Position numbers and translations under genes: made by a program. The notes beneath the pieces were generated by a model. It was not told where the DNA came from and did no database searches. It saw nothing but the letters and a program-made list of their open reading frames with translations. 54,523 nucleotides of DNA from positions 1-54,523 of the forward strand of contig CADCHE010000014.1 in assembly GCA_902801205.1 (NCBI GenBank). The letters are read 5' to 3'. The stretch's first letter is position 1; every line of letters begins with the position of its first letter. Below are positions 44,571 to 52,977 of this stretch, in pieces. Origin of the DNA: an uncultured Bacteroidia bacterium (GTDB lineage Bacteria > Bacteroidota > Bacteroidia > Bacteroidales > UBA932).

Positions 44571-46127
44571 ATGGGAACGCGGGAAGCGAAGAATGGAAGA
44601 CGCATGCGCGAATGGCTGGCCGGCGGGCTCGTCGGCGTGGCCGTAGGCGCGTGCATCCTTCTTGCGCTGGTGACGGCGGCGGAAAAGACGTCCACCAACG
44701 AGTACTGCATGAAGTGCCATTATCATGAGCAGGCGGACGCCGACTGGAAGAAATCCATGCATTACGCCGGAAAGACCGGTACGGTGACCGACTGCGCCGC
44801 CTGTCATCTTCCGCCGAAGGAAGACGGCATGCTGAAATACTATGCCGTGAAGGCGGGCATCGGCGTGAAGGACCTCTGGACCAAGGCGACCAAGGACAAG
44901 GACGAGATCGACTGGGATTCCAAGCGCCAGCTCGAGCATGCCCAGCGCATCGTCTTCAACCGTTCCTGCGAGAAATGCCATACGAACCTCTTCCCGGAAG
45001 GCATTTCGGACGACGGGGTCACGGCGCATCTCTATTATGAGGAGAATGCGAAGAAGCTCGACCTGCAGTGCATCAGCTGCCACTTGAACGTCGGCCACTT
45101 CATGCCCGGCTACGAGCACAAGAAGCTCAAGGGGAAGGTCGAGACGGGCTCTTCGGTGATTTACGACGCGCCTGCGGCCGTCGAGCGTTTCGCCGACTTC
45201 ACAGAGACGGTACCCGGCACGGGCGCGGCCATCCGGATGATCGCCGTCCCCGGCGGGGAGTTCCTGATGGGCAGCCCGGAGAAGGAAGCTTTCCGCGAGG
45301 CGGACGAAGGTCCGCAGAAGCGGGTCAAAGTCTCCTCGTTCTTCATGGCTGAGACGGAAGTGACCTGGCAGCAGTACTGGTCTTTCTACAACGAAACGAT
45401 GTCGGAAGGTCGTACGCCGCCTGAAAAGATCTACGCGAACAATTCCCGTCCCGACGTGGACGCCGTCAGCGGTCCGACGCCGCCGTTCGGCTTCCCCGAC
45501 CAGGGCTGGGGCATGGGAGAGCGGCCGGCCATTACGATGACGCATTACGCTGCGGAGACTTTCTGCCAGTGGCTTTCCCTGAAGACCGGCCGGCACTACC
45601 GCCTCCCTACCGAGGCGGAATGGGAGTATGCTGCCCGGGGCGGCACGTCGACACCTTATTTCTTCGAAGGGGATCCCAAGAAGATGTCTGAAAAATCCTT
45701 CATGAGCCGCTTCCGCAAAGCCGATACGACGAACATCGCCCACTACGCCATTTACGCCGTGAACGGCCGCGGCCGGACCCAGGAGCCTTCGGCGGTGGAT
45801 GCCAATCCGTTCGGCTTGAAGAATATGCTCGGCAACGTGATGGAGCACTGCGCCGACTGGTATGCGGCGGATGCCTATGCTTCCCTGCAGGACGGTGCCG
45901 TCGATCCGAAGGGACCCGCTTCCGGGACGGAGCATGTCGTCCGCGGCGGTTCCTATGCAGACGATGCGGCCGACATCCGGTGTGCGCGGCGCGGATATAC
46001 GCGGACGGAAGACTGGCTGCGGACCGATCCGCAGAATCCGAAGAGCATCTGGTGGTTCTCCGACATCAAGGGCATCGGCTTCCGCGTCGTGTGCGAAGTG
46101 CCGGAGAATATAAACATGGACAATTGA
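44571..46127 (+). CDS. NapC/NirT-like tetraheme cytochrome c fused to a SUMF1-like domain
   Basis: A 518-residue membrane-anchored exported protein. One transmembrane helix (about 17-37) precedes four c-type heme motifs: CMKCH (46-50), CAACH (75-79), CEKCH (133-137), CISCH (167-171), the size and spacing of the NapC/NrfH quinol-oxidising family. From about 219 a FGE/SUMF1 fold begins (IRMIAVPGGEFLMGS, ETEVTWQQYW, YRLPTEAEWEYAARGG, GNVMEHCADWY, VVRGGSYADDAADIRCARRG, GFRVVCE). The two closely spaced cysteines that make formylglycine enzymes active after RGGS are absent, so it is unlikely to make formylglycine. The start is 5 bases after rho; the next two genes encode exported sugar enzymes. Confidence 0.85.
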   Translation: MGTREAKNGRRMREWLAGGLVGVAVGACILLALVTAAEKTSTNEYCMKCHYHEQADADWKKSMHYAGKTGTVTDCAACHLPPKEDGMLKYYAVKAGIGVKDLWTKATKDKDEIDWDSKRQLEHAQRIVFNRSCEKCHTNLFPEGISDDGVTAHLYYEENAKKLDLQCISCHLNVGHFMPGYEHKKLKGKVETGSSVIYDAPAAVERFADFTETVPGTGAAIRMIAVPGGEFLMGSPEKEAFREADEGPQKRVKVSSFFMAETEVTWQQYWSFYNETMSEGRTPPEKIYANNSRPDVDAVSGPTPPFGFPDQGWGMGERPAITMTHYAAETFCQWLSLKTGRHYRLPTEAEWEYAARGGTSTPYFFEGDPKKMSEKSFMSRFRKADTTNIAHYAIYAVNGRGRTQEPSAVDANPFGLKNMLGNVMEHCADWYAADAYASLQDGAVDPKGPASGTEHVVRGGSYADDAADIRCARRGYTRTEDWLRTDPQNPKSIWWFSDIKGIGFRVVCEVPENINMDN

Positions 46128-46147
46128 TACACTAAATACTACAAAAA

Positions 46148-47494
46148 ATGAGCGACAACAAAATGAACAGAAGATCCTTTATCGGGGTATCTTCGATGAT
46201 CGGGGCGGCCGGCTTGCTCGGCGGCACGGTTCTCACTTCCTGCGCGGGCGGAAAGAAACTCGTTCCGCTGAAGCAGCCCGGTGAGTACTACATTCCGGAA
46301 CTTCCTGACAAGGCCATCGATGGCCGCGAACTGAAGGCCGGTCTCATCGGTTGCGGCGGCCGTGGCAACGGTGCGATCCACAACCTCCTTGCTGCTGCGA
46401 ACGGCATCAAGGTGACGGCCCTCGGTGATGTTTTCCAGGACAGGATCGACACCGTCCGTGAGAACCTCAAGAAGGCTGGACAGGAAGTCCCTGTCGAGAA
46501 TTGCTTCACCGGTTTTGATGCTTACAAGAAAGTGATCGACTCGGGTGTCGACATGGTCGTGGTCGCTACGCCTCCGGTCTTCCGCCCGGTCCATTTCCAG
46601 TATGCGACGGAGAAGGGAGTGCATTCCTTCCTCGAGAAGCCGATTTCGGTGGACGCGAAGGGATACCGCACCATCATGGCAACTGCCAAGCAGGCCGAGG
46701 CCAAGGGCTTGAGCGTCGTCACCGGTACGCAGCGCCATCACCAGCGCCCGTACGTCGAGTCCTTCAAGAAGATCCAGGAAGGTTACATCGGTGAAATCAC
46801 CGGCGGTAACGTGTACTGGAACCAGCCGATGCTCTGGTACCGTGAGCGCCAGGCCGGTTGGAGCGACATGGAATGGATGATCCGCGACTGGGTCAACTGG
46901 AAGTGGCTCTCCGGCGACCACATCGTCGAGCAGCATGTCCACAACATCGACGTCTTCACCTGGATGATCGGCAAGCATCCGCTGCGCGCCACTGGCTTCG
47001 GCAGCCGTCAGCGCCGTGTCACCGGCGACCAGTACGACTTCTTCAGCGTCGACTTCGAGTTCGAGAACAACGTCCATCTGCACAGCATGTGCCGTCAGAT
47101 CGACGGTTGCTCCAACAACGTCAGCGAGTTCGTGCAGGGTACGAAGGGCTCCTGGAGCTCGACGGATTTCGCGATCCGCGACCTGCAGGGCAATATCATC
47201 TGGCAGTTCGACGATGCCGCTGCGAAGGCGGAGTTCCAGCAGCATGATCCCTATGTGCTCGAGCACGTTGACTGGGTCAACCACATCCGCAAGGGAACGA
47301 CCCATGTGGAAGCGGGCGAAACCGGTATGTCTTCCCTCGCCGGCACGATGGGCCGCGAGTCCGCCTACACCGGCCAGACCGTCAACTGGGACGACATCAG
47401 CGCCTCCGATCTCGACTACATGCCCGAGACGCTCGAGCTGGGTCCGATGGATATGTCCAAGTACGTCGTCCGCGTTCCCGGAAGTGGTAAATAA
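46148..47494 (+). CDS. Tat-exported Gfo/Idh/MocA-family oxidoreductase lipoprotein
   Basis: NAD(P)-dependent sugar oxidoreductase, 448 residues. The N-terminus has a twin-arginine motif (NRRSFIG, Arg8-Arg9) and then a lipobox LTSC (Cys32), so it should be folded with bound cofactor and moved across the inner membrane as a lipoprotein. The Rossmann loop is GLIGCGGRGNG (66-76), followed by VVVATPP and the catalytic FLEKPIS motif (Lys164), plus HIVEQHVHNIDV, the Gfo/Idh/MocA active-site helix. Export of such enzymes implies a tightly bound cofactor, as in glucose-fructose oxidoreductase. It lies 20 bases after the tetraheme fusion gene and 9 bases before the TIM-barrel gene. Confidence 0.9.
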   Translation: MSDNKMNRRSFIGVSSMIGAAGLLGGTVLTSCAGGKKLVPLKQPGEYYIPELPDKAIDGRELKAGLIGCGGRGNGAIHNLLAAANGIKVTALGDVFQDRIDTVRENLKKAGQEVPVENCFTGFDAYKKVIDSGVDMVVVATPPVFRPVHFQYATEKGVHSFLEKPISVDAKGYRTIMATAKQAEAKGLSVVTGTQRHHQRPYVESFKKIQEGYIGEITGGNVYWNQPMLWYRERQAGWSDMEWMIRDWVNWKWLSGDHIVEQHVHNIDVFTWMIGKHPLRATGFGSRQRRVTGDQYDFFSVDFEFENNVHLHSMCRQIDGCSNNVSEFVQGTKGSWSSTDFAIRDLQGNIIWQFDDAAAKAEFQQHDPYVLEHVDWVNHIRKGTTHVEAGETGMSSLAGTMGRESAYTGQTVNWDDISASDLDYMPETLELGPMDMSKYVVRVPGSGK

Positions 47495-47503
47495 TCGTCG
47501 GCC

Positions 47504-48406
47504 ATGAATCGGAAAGAATTCTTCCAGACTTCCCTGCTGGGTGCCGCTTCAATCGCTGCGGCATCCACGGGTTTGACGGCTTGCTGCTCCGACAAGAAGA
47601 AAGGGGCGGATGTCAAGCTGAACCTTTCCTTCCAGGAAGGAATCGCTCCCGGCGAAAGCCTCTCCGAGAAGCTTGACTTCATGGAGAATCTCGGCATCGT
47701 CGGTTTCGAGCCCGGCGGACGTGGACTCGCCGGACGGGTGAACGAGATCCAGCAGGCCCTCAATGGCCGCAATATCAAGGTTTCGGCCATCTGCGCAGGC
47801 TTCGACGGGTTCATCCTCTCGGAGGATCCCGCCATCAAGGCCGCGTTTGATGCTTCCATGCGCGAGATCGTTGCCGCGGCCGGAGAGCTCGGTTCCGTCG
47901 GTGTGATCATGGTCCCTGCTTTCAATGGCCAGCAGCCTTGCATGCCGCATACGCAGGCGACGCGTGACTACCTGTGCGAGCAACTGCACGAACTCGGCGA
48001 GTATGCCGTCAAGTGCGGTACGACCGTCATCCTGGAGCCCCTGAATCGTCGTGAGTGCTTCTACCTGCGCCTCGTTGCGGACGCTGCAGCGATCTGCCGC
48101 GATGCCCAGAGCGCCGGTGTGAAGTGCATGGGTGACTTCTGGCACATGCAGGAGGAGACTTCCGACTACGCTGCCTTCATGGCGGCCGGTGCGGAGTACC
48201 TCCAGCACGTTCACATGGCCAGCCGCGGCCAGCGGATCATGCCGGGCGAGGATGGAGACAAGGATGTCTATGTGGACGGATTCCGCGCCCTCAAGGAAAT
48301 CGGCTACGACAAGTATGTCAGTTTCGAGTGCGGAACCAAAGGCGACCGTGCGACCACCGTCACGGCTGCCGTGAATCTGCTGCGCGAACAATGGGAAAAC
48401 GCCTGA
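47504..48406 (+). CDS. Exported TIM-barrel sugar isomerase/lyase-like lipoprotein
   Basis: A 300-residue member of the xylose-isomerase-like (AP endonuclease 2) TIM-barrel superfamily. The signal carries NRKEFF, a weak twin-arginine variant, and a lipobox LTAC (Cys27). The metal-binding quartet of the superfamily is intact: Glu178 (VILEPLNR), Asp211 (MGDFWHM), His237 (QHVHMA) and Glu275 (VSFECG). Reactions in this family are keto-sugar epimerisation or isomerisation, and, in exported Bacteroidota members, elimination from 3-keto-glycosides. It is the third member of the redox module. No terminator follows immediately; the next gene, carB, is convergent. Confidence 0.87.
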   Translation: MNRKEFFQTSLLGAASIAAASTGLTACCSDKKKGADVKLNLSFQEGIAPGESLSEKLDFMENLGIVGFEPGGRGLAGRVNEIQQALNGRNIKVSAICAGFDGFILSEDPAIKAAFDASMREIVAAAGELGSVGVIMVPAFNGQQPCMPHTQATRDYLCEQLHELGEYAVKCGTTVILEPLNRRECFYLRLVADAAAICRDAQSAGVKCMGDFWHMQEETSDYAAFMAAGAEYLQHVHMASRGQRIMPGEDGDKDVYVDGFRALKEIGYDKYVSFECGTKGDRATTVTAAVNLLREQWENA

Positions 48407-48445
48407 CGGGTTTCCCCGCAGGCGCTTCCGCAATAGAACCTTTTT

Positions 48446-48480
48446 TCAAGGCCTGGGTCAATATTCGTCCCAGGCCTTGA
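48446..48480. other. Strong hairpin overlapping the carB stop codon
   Basis: Twelve-base arms (48446-48457 and 48469-48480) around an 11-base loop that contains the carB stop (48458-48460). Neither direction has a proper downstream U-run: the T-run at 48441-48446 is on the wrong side for the plus strand and is A on the minus strand. It may end the plus-strand module by blocking readthrough or protect the carB mRNA 3' end. Confidence 0.6.
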
Positions 48481-51400
48481 TTTGTATGTCGTCCTGTGAC
48501 ATCGACGTGAAGGCTCGGATGAACGCTGTCGCGAGCCGGGCGTTCGTGAAGAGCGGAACGTTGAAGTCGATGGCGGCGCGCCGGAGCTTGTATCCGTTGG
48601 AAAGTTCCAGCTCGGAGAAGTCTTTCGGGATATTGATGACCATGTCAACCTCTTTTCCCTGAATCATTTCCAAGGCCGGTTTGAAGCGTCCCTTGAAGTT
48701 CGGATTGTCACATTCGCTAGGCCAGAGCACCTTGGTGGCGGGGATGCTGTTCTCGACAAGGTACTTGTACGTACCGCCGGTAGCGAACAGTTCGTAGCCG
48801 TGTTCGTTCAGCAGTTTGCAAGCCAGGAGCATATCCGCCTTGGTGAGCGCATCGCCGGTGGAAAGGAGGATGCGGCCGCGCGGAATCTCGTATCCGACCG
48901 AGATGACGGACTTGAGCAGCGCCTCGTTCAGGTCGTCACCCAGACAGCCCACTTCCCCGGTCGAGGACATGTCCACGCCGAGCATCGGGTCCGCTTCTTC
49001 CAGACGGGCGAAACTGAACTGCGAGGACTTGACGCCGACATAGTCGAGGTCGAAGGCGCTCTTCCCCGGTGCGGCGGGATGCAGGCCGAGCATCACCTTC
49101 GTCGCGAGTTCGATGAAATCGATCTTCAGCACCTTGGAGACGAACGGGAAGCTGCGGGACGCCCGCAGGTTGCACTCGATGACCTTGATCTTGTTCTCCT
49201 TGGCGAGGAACTGGATGTTGAAGGGACCGGAGATGTTCAGCGTGCCGGCGATCGCCCGGGCGATCTTCTTGATCCGGCGGACCGTCTCTACATACAGTTT
49301 CTGCGGCGGGAATTGGATCGTTGCGTCGCCGGAGTGTACGCCGGCGTATTCGATGTGCTCGGAAATGGCATACGCCAGCACCTCTCCCTTGTCGGCCACC
49401 GCATCGAACTCGATCTCCTTCGCCCGGGTCATGAATTTGCTGATGACGACCGGATGCTCCTGGGAGACTTCGACGGCGAGGGACAGGAAATGACGCAATT
49501 TCTCTTCATCGTAGCAGACGTTCATGGCTGCACCTGAAAGCACGTAGGAGGGCCGTACGAGCACGGGGAAACCGACTTTCTCGATGAAGCGGTCGACATC
49601 TTCCATCGTCGTCAGCTCACTCCACTGCGGCTGGTCGACGCCGAGGGCATCCACGATGGTCGAGAACTTGTGCCGGTCTTCCGCCTTGTCGATGTCTTCC
49701 GCACTCGTTCCCAGGATCGGAACGCCGTGTCGGTGCAGGCGGAGGGCCAGGTTGTTCGGAATCTGTCCTCCGACAGAGACCACCACGCCGTGCGGCGTCT
49801 CCAGCTCAATGATGTCCATCACCCGTTCGAACGTGAGTTCGTCGAAATACAGGCGGTCGCACATGTCGTAGTCCGTAGAGACCGTCTCGGGGTTGTAGTT
49901 GATCATGACGCCGCGGTACCCCTGCTTCTGGATTGTTTTCAGGCAAGTGACCGAGCACCAGTCGAATTCGACGGAACTGCCGATGCGGTAGGCGCCCGAG
50001 CCGAGCACGACCACGCTGCGCCGGTCGTTCTCGTACACGATGTCGTTCTTCGTGCCGTTGTAGGTCAGGTACAGGTAGTTCGTCTGCGCGGGGAATTCGG
50101 CGGCCAGGGTGTCGATCTGCTTGACGACCGGCACGATGCCGAGTTTCTTGCGGTAGGCGCGGACCTGGTCCATGCGTTCGGCGGAATTGCCTTCGGTATC
50201 CTTGAAGACGGCCCGCTGGACCTGGAAGTCGGAGAATCCTTCCTGCTTGGCCAGCAGGAGGAGCTCGGCCGGCAGGTCTTCCAGCCGGTCGTACCCGCTC
50301 ATTTCCTCATAGGTACGGACGATACCGGCGAGTTTCTCCAGGAACCACTTGTCGATCTTCGTGAGCGCGTGGATGCGGTCGACGGTGTAACCTGCGCGCA
50401 TCGCCTTCGAAATCACAAAGATGCGGTTGTCTGTCGGTTCCTTGAGCGCCGTCTCGATGTCAGCCACCTGCAGCTCCTTGTTGCCGACGAAGCCGTGGGC
50501 GCCCTGCCCGATCATCCGGAGTCCTTTCTGGATCGATTCTTCGAAGGTCCGGCCCACGCTCATCACCTCGCCGACCGACTTCATCGAAGAGCCGATCTTG
50601 CGGGAAACGCCGTGGAACTTGCTCAGGTCCCAGCGCGGGATCTTGCAGACGATGTAGTCGAGCGCCGGTTCGAAGAAGGCGGGTGTCGTCTTCGTGACGG
50701 AGTTCTTCAGGTCGAATAACCCGTAGCCCAGGCCCAGTTTCGCAGCCACGAAGGCCAACGGGTAACCGGTCGCCTTGGAGGCCAGGGCGGAAGACCGGCT
50801 GAGGCGGGCGTTTACTTCGATCACGCGGTAGTCCATCGCGTTGGGATCGTAGGCAAACTGCACGTTACACTCCCCTACGATGCCGATGTGCCGCACGATG
50901 CGGATCGACAGTTCGCGCAGGAAATAATAGTCCTTGTTGGAAAGCGTCTGGGAAGGAGCCACGACGATGCTCTCGCCCGTATGGATGCCAAGCGGGTCGA
51001 AGTTCTCCATGTTGCAGACGGTGATGCAGTTGTCGTATTTGTCACGCACCACTTCATATTCGATCTCCTTCCATCCCTTGAGGGACTTTTCAACGAGCAC
51101 CTGGGGGGAGAAGGAAAAGGCTTTCTCGCAGGTCTCTTCGAGCTCGGCGTCGTTGTCGCAGAAACCGGATCCGAGACCGCCGAGGGCATAGGCGGCGCGG
51201 ACGATCAGCGGATAGCCCAATTCCGCGGCGGCCTTGCGCGCCTGCGCGATATCGCCGGCCGGGTGCGACTTGATCGTCTTCACGCCGATCTCGTCGAGGC
51301 GCTTGATGAAGAGGTCACGGTCCTCCGTGTCCATGATCGCCTGCACGGGGGTGCCAAGCACGTGGACGTTGTACTTGTCCAGGACGCCGTTTTCATACAG

Positions 51401-51700
51401 CGCGACGCCGCAATTCAGGGCTGTCTGGCCGCCGAACGAAAGCAGGATGCCCTGCGGCCGCTCGCGGGCGATGACCTTCTCGACGAAGAAGGGCGTCACC
51501 GGAAGGAAGTAGATCCGGTCGGCCACGCCTTCGGACGTCTGCACCGTCGCGATGTTCGGGTTGATCAGCACCGTCTCGATCCCCTCTTCCCGAAGCGCCT
51601 TGAGCGCCTGCGAGCCGGAGTAGTCGAATTCTCCCGCCTGCCCGATTTTCAGGGCGCCGGAACCCAGGAGAAGCACTTTCTTTATGCTGGTATCTTTCAT
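48458..51700 (-). CDS. carB: Carbamoyl-phosphate synthase large subunit
   Basis: Makes carbamoyl phosphate from bicarbonate, ammonia and two ATP, feeding pyrimidine and arginine synthesis. 1080 residues, the normal length. Two homologous ATP-grasp halves are visible: LLGSGALKIGQAGEFDYSG with GGQTALNCG near the N-terminus, and VLGSGAYRIGSSVEFDWCSV with GGQIPNNLA in the second half. In between is the oligomerisation domain. The C-terminal methylglyoxal-synthase-like allosteric domain begins near LLSTGDALTKADM, ending DEY. It follows carA by 4 bases on the same strand. The hairpin at its stop codon is listed separately. Confidence 0.98.
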   Translation of the reverse strand: MKDTSIKKVLLLGSGALKIGQAGEFDYSGSQALKALREEGIETVLINPNIATVQTSEGVADRIYFLPVTPFFVEKVIARERPQGILLSFGGQTALNCGVALYENGVLDKYNVHVLGTPVQAIMDTEDRDLFIKRLDEIGVKTIKSHPAGDIAQARKAAAELGYPLIVRAAYALGGLGSGFCDNDAELEETCEKAFSFSPQVLVEKSLKGWKEIEYEVVRDKYDNCITVCNMENFDPLGIHTGESIVVAPSQTLSNKDYYFLRELSIRIVRHIGIVGECNVQFAYDPNAMDYRVIEVNARLSRSSALASKATGYPLAFVAAKLGLGYGLFDLKNSVTKTTPAFFEPALDYIVCKIPRWDLSKFHGVSRKIGSSMKSVGEVMSVGRTFEESIQKGLRMIGQGAHGFVGNKELQVADIETALKEPTDNRIFVISKAMRAGYTVDRIHALTKIDKWFLEKLAGIVRTYEEMSGYDRLEDLPAELLLLAKQEGFSDFQVQRAVFKDTEGNSAERMDQVRAYRKKLGIVPVVKQIDTLAAEFPAQTNYLYLTYNGTKNDIVYENDRRSVVVLGSGAYRIGSSVEFDWCSVTCLKTIQKQGYRGVMINYNPETVSTDYDMCDRLYFDELTFERVMDIIELETPHGVVVSVGGQIPNNLALRLHRHGVPILGTSAEDIDKAEDRHKFSTIVDALGVDQPQWSELTTMEDVDRFIEKVGFPVLVRPSYVLSGAAMNVCYDEEKLRHFLSLAVEVSQEHPVVISKFMTRAKEIEFDAVADKGEVLAYAISEHIEYAGVHSGDATIQFPPQKLYVETVRRIKKIARAIAGTLNISGPFNIQFLAKENKIKVIECNLRASRSFPFVSKVLKIDFIELATKVMLGLHPAAPGKSAFDLDYVGVKSSQFSFARLEEADPMLGVDMSSTGEVGCLGDDLNEALLKSVISVGYEIPRGRILLSTGDALTKADMLLACKLLNEHGYELFATGGTYKYLVENSIPATKVLWPSECDNPNFKGRFKPALEMIQGKEVDMVINIPKDFSELELSNGYKLRRAAIDFNVPLFTNARLATAFIRAFTSMSQDDIQIKAWDEY

Positions 51701-51704
51701 GTCG

Positions 51705-52781
51705 TCAGAGTTTGCTGATGAATTCGTCGAAGAGGAATTTGGTGTCGGTCGGGCCGCTGGAAGCTTCCGGATGGAACTGTACGGAGCAGAACGGCTTGAA
51801 CTTGTGCCGGATGCCTTCGTTGGTCCCGTCGTTCATGTTGACGAACCAGGGCTCCCAGTCCTTGCCGAGGGTTTTGTCGTCCACGGCGAAACCGTGGTTC
51901 TGCGAGGTGACGAAGCAGCGGTTCGTGCCCACCTGGCGGACGGGCTGGTTGTGGCTGCGGTGGCCGTATTTCAGTTTGAAGGTATTGGCGCCACCCGCAC
52001 GGGCCAGCAGCTGGTTGCCCATACAGATGCCGAAGATCGGTTTGTCGCGTTCCATCGCCTTGCGCAGGTTCGCGACGGTGATGTTGCAGAACTGCGGGTT
52101 GCCGGGGCCGTTGGAGATGAAGAGGCCGTCGTATTCCAGCTGGTTGAAATCGTAGTTCCAGGGCACGCGCACCAGGTGCACGCCGCGCTCGGCGAAGCAC
52201 CGAAGGATGTTGTGCTTCACACCGCAGTCAACGAGCACGACCGTCTTCTCCCCTTCTCCGTACGTGAGCACTTCCTTCGTGCTGACGAGCGCGATCTGGT
52301 TGGCCAGGTTCGGGTCGTCCACAGGGAAATCCTTCGTTTCCCCTTCGGGAACGATCATGCCGAGCATGGACCCCTTCTCGCGGAGCAGCTGCGTCAGGGC
52401 GCGGGTATCGATGCCGTAGATGCCCGGAATCCGCTGTTCCTTCAGCCAGGCATCGAGGCTCTTGACGGCGTCCCAGTGACTGTATTCGAATGAATAGTCA
52501 CTGATGACCAGGCCGCGCACCCAGATCTGTTCCGATTCGAAGTTCCGGGAGATTCCAAGTTCATCGAATCCTTCATTTGGAACCCCATAATTACCTATCA
52601 AAGGGTAGGTTACACAAAGGATTTGTCCGGAATACGAAGGGTCTGTCAGGCTTTCCGGGTAGCCGACCATCGCCGTGGAAAAGACCACTTCCCCGTCGAC
52701 CGGTCCGCCATATCCGAAGGAATAGCCGCGGAACAGGGTTCCGTCTTCCAGTTTCAGGACCGCGCTGATTCTTTCTTTCAT
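51705..52781 (-). CDS. carA: Carbamoyl-phosphate synthase small (glutaminase) subunit
   Basis: Hydrolyses glutamine and channels ammonia to CarB. 358 residues from ATG 52781 (MKERISAVLKLEDGTLFRG). The open frame extends to 52838, but that stretch is the leader terminator and would give a non-family N-terminus. The N-terminal CPSase_sm domain shows GYPESLTDPSYSGQI. The class I GATase triad is Cys in FGICMGNQ, His in VQFHPEAS and the following Glu. The first gene of carAB, behind a leader with a candidate attenuator. Confidence 0.96.
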   Translation of the reverse strand: MKERISAVLKLEDGTLFRGYSFGYGGPVDGEVVFSTAMVGYPESLTDPSYSGQILCVTYPLIGNYGVPNEGFDELGISRNFESEQIWVRGLVISDYSFEYSHWDAVKSLDAWLKEQRIPGIYGIDTRALTQLLREKGSMLGMIVPEGETKDFPVDDPNLANQIALVSTKEVLTYGEGEKTVVLVDCGVKHNILRCFAERGVHLVRVPWNYDFNQLEYDGLFISNGPGNPQFCNITVANLRKAMERDKPIFGICMGNQLLARAGGANTFKLKYGHRSHNQPVRQVGTNRCFVTSQNHGFAVDDKTLGKDWEPWFVNMNDGTNEGIRHKFKPFCSVQFHPEASSGPTDTKFLFDEFISKL

Positions 52782-52791
52782 GCTCGCATAT

Positions 52792-52827
52792 AAAAAAGGG
52801 ACCACCTCAAACGAGAATGAGATGGCC
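52792..52827 (-). terminator. Intrinsic terminator in the carA leader (attenuator)
   Basis: On the minus strand, arm 52827-52818 pairs with arm 52809-52800 over 10 base pairs (two G-U) around an 8-base loop, followed by CC and six U (52797-52792). It ends about 10 bases before the carA ATG and after no other minus-strand gene, so its only plausible role is premature termination of carAB. Confidence 0.75.
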
Positions 52828-52911
52828 GCCGGTTTCACATAAAAAGAAACATACTCCCTGAGCGTCTACGGGCGCCGGCATTGTCACGGTTATTTTGACA
52901 AAGTGAACCAT
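52807..52911 (-). CDS. Candidate carAB leader peptide (34 residues)
   Basis: A short frame from ATG 52911 to TGA 52809-52807, MVHFVKITVTMPAPVDAQ... ending HLILV. The stop lies in the second arm of the leader terminator, and the U-rich tract (52836-52853) is inside the frame. A ribosome following RNA polymerase closely would sit on both arms and prevent termination. An overlapping ATG at 52919 gives only a 9-residue frame. Expression is not shown; it is proposed from geometry. Confidence 0.5.
   Translation of the reverse strand: MVHFVKITVTMPAPVDAQGVCFFLCETGGHLILV
52836..52853 (-). promoter_or_regulatory. U-rich tract in the carA leader
   Basis: Twelve of 18 transcript bases are U (UAUGUUUCUUUUUAUGUG), ending 8 bases before the terminator stem. 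A UTP-sensitive pause site is the obvious reading by analogy with pyrBI. Confidence 0.5.
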
Positions 52912-52924
52912 TGGGGCATGTTCG

Positions 52925-52958
52925 TTTTGGCAAATGTACAAAATAAATAGTAATTTCG
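52925..52958 (+). promoter_or_regulatory. Candidate mnmE promoter (TTTTG ... TAATTTCG)
   Basis: TTTTG at 52925-52929 and TAATTTCG at 52951-52958 are 21 bases apart, the usual -33/-7 spacing, with one mismatch in the -7 element. The start of mnmE is 19 bases further. It interleaves with the carAB -7 box at 52931-52938. Confidence 0.5.
52931..52938 (-). promoter_or_regulatory. Candidate -7 box TACATTTG (carAB)
   Basis: Exact minus-strand TAnnTTTG, 150 bases before the carA ATG, giving a leader near 143 bases that contains the leader frame, U-tract and terminator in that order. Confidence 0.55.
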
Positions 52959-52977
52959 CATCATCAAAACACGAAAT

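Noticed and set aside
45187-46127. Assigning formylglycine-generating activity to the SUMF1-like domain
   Set aside because: The catalytic copper cysteines after RGGS are missing, and no sulfatase gene is nearby.
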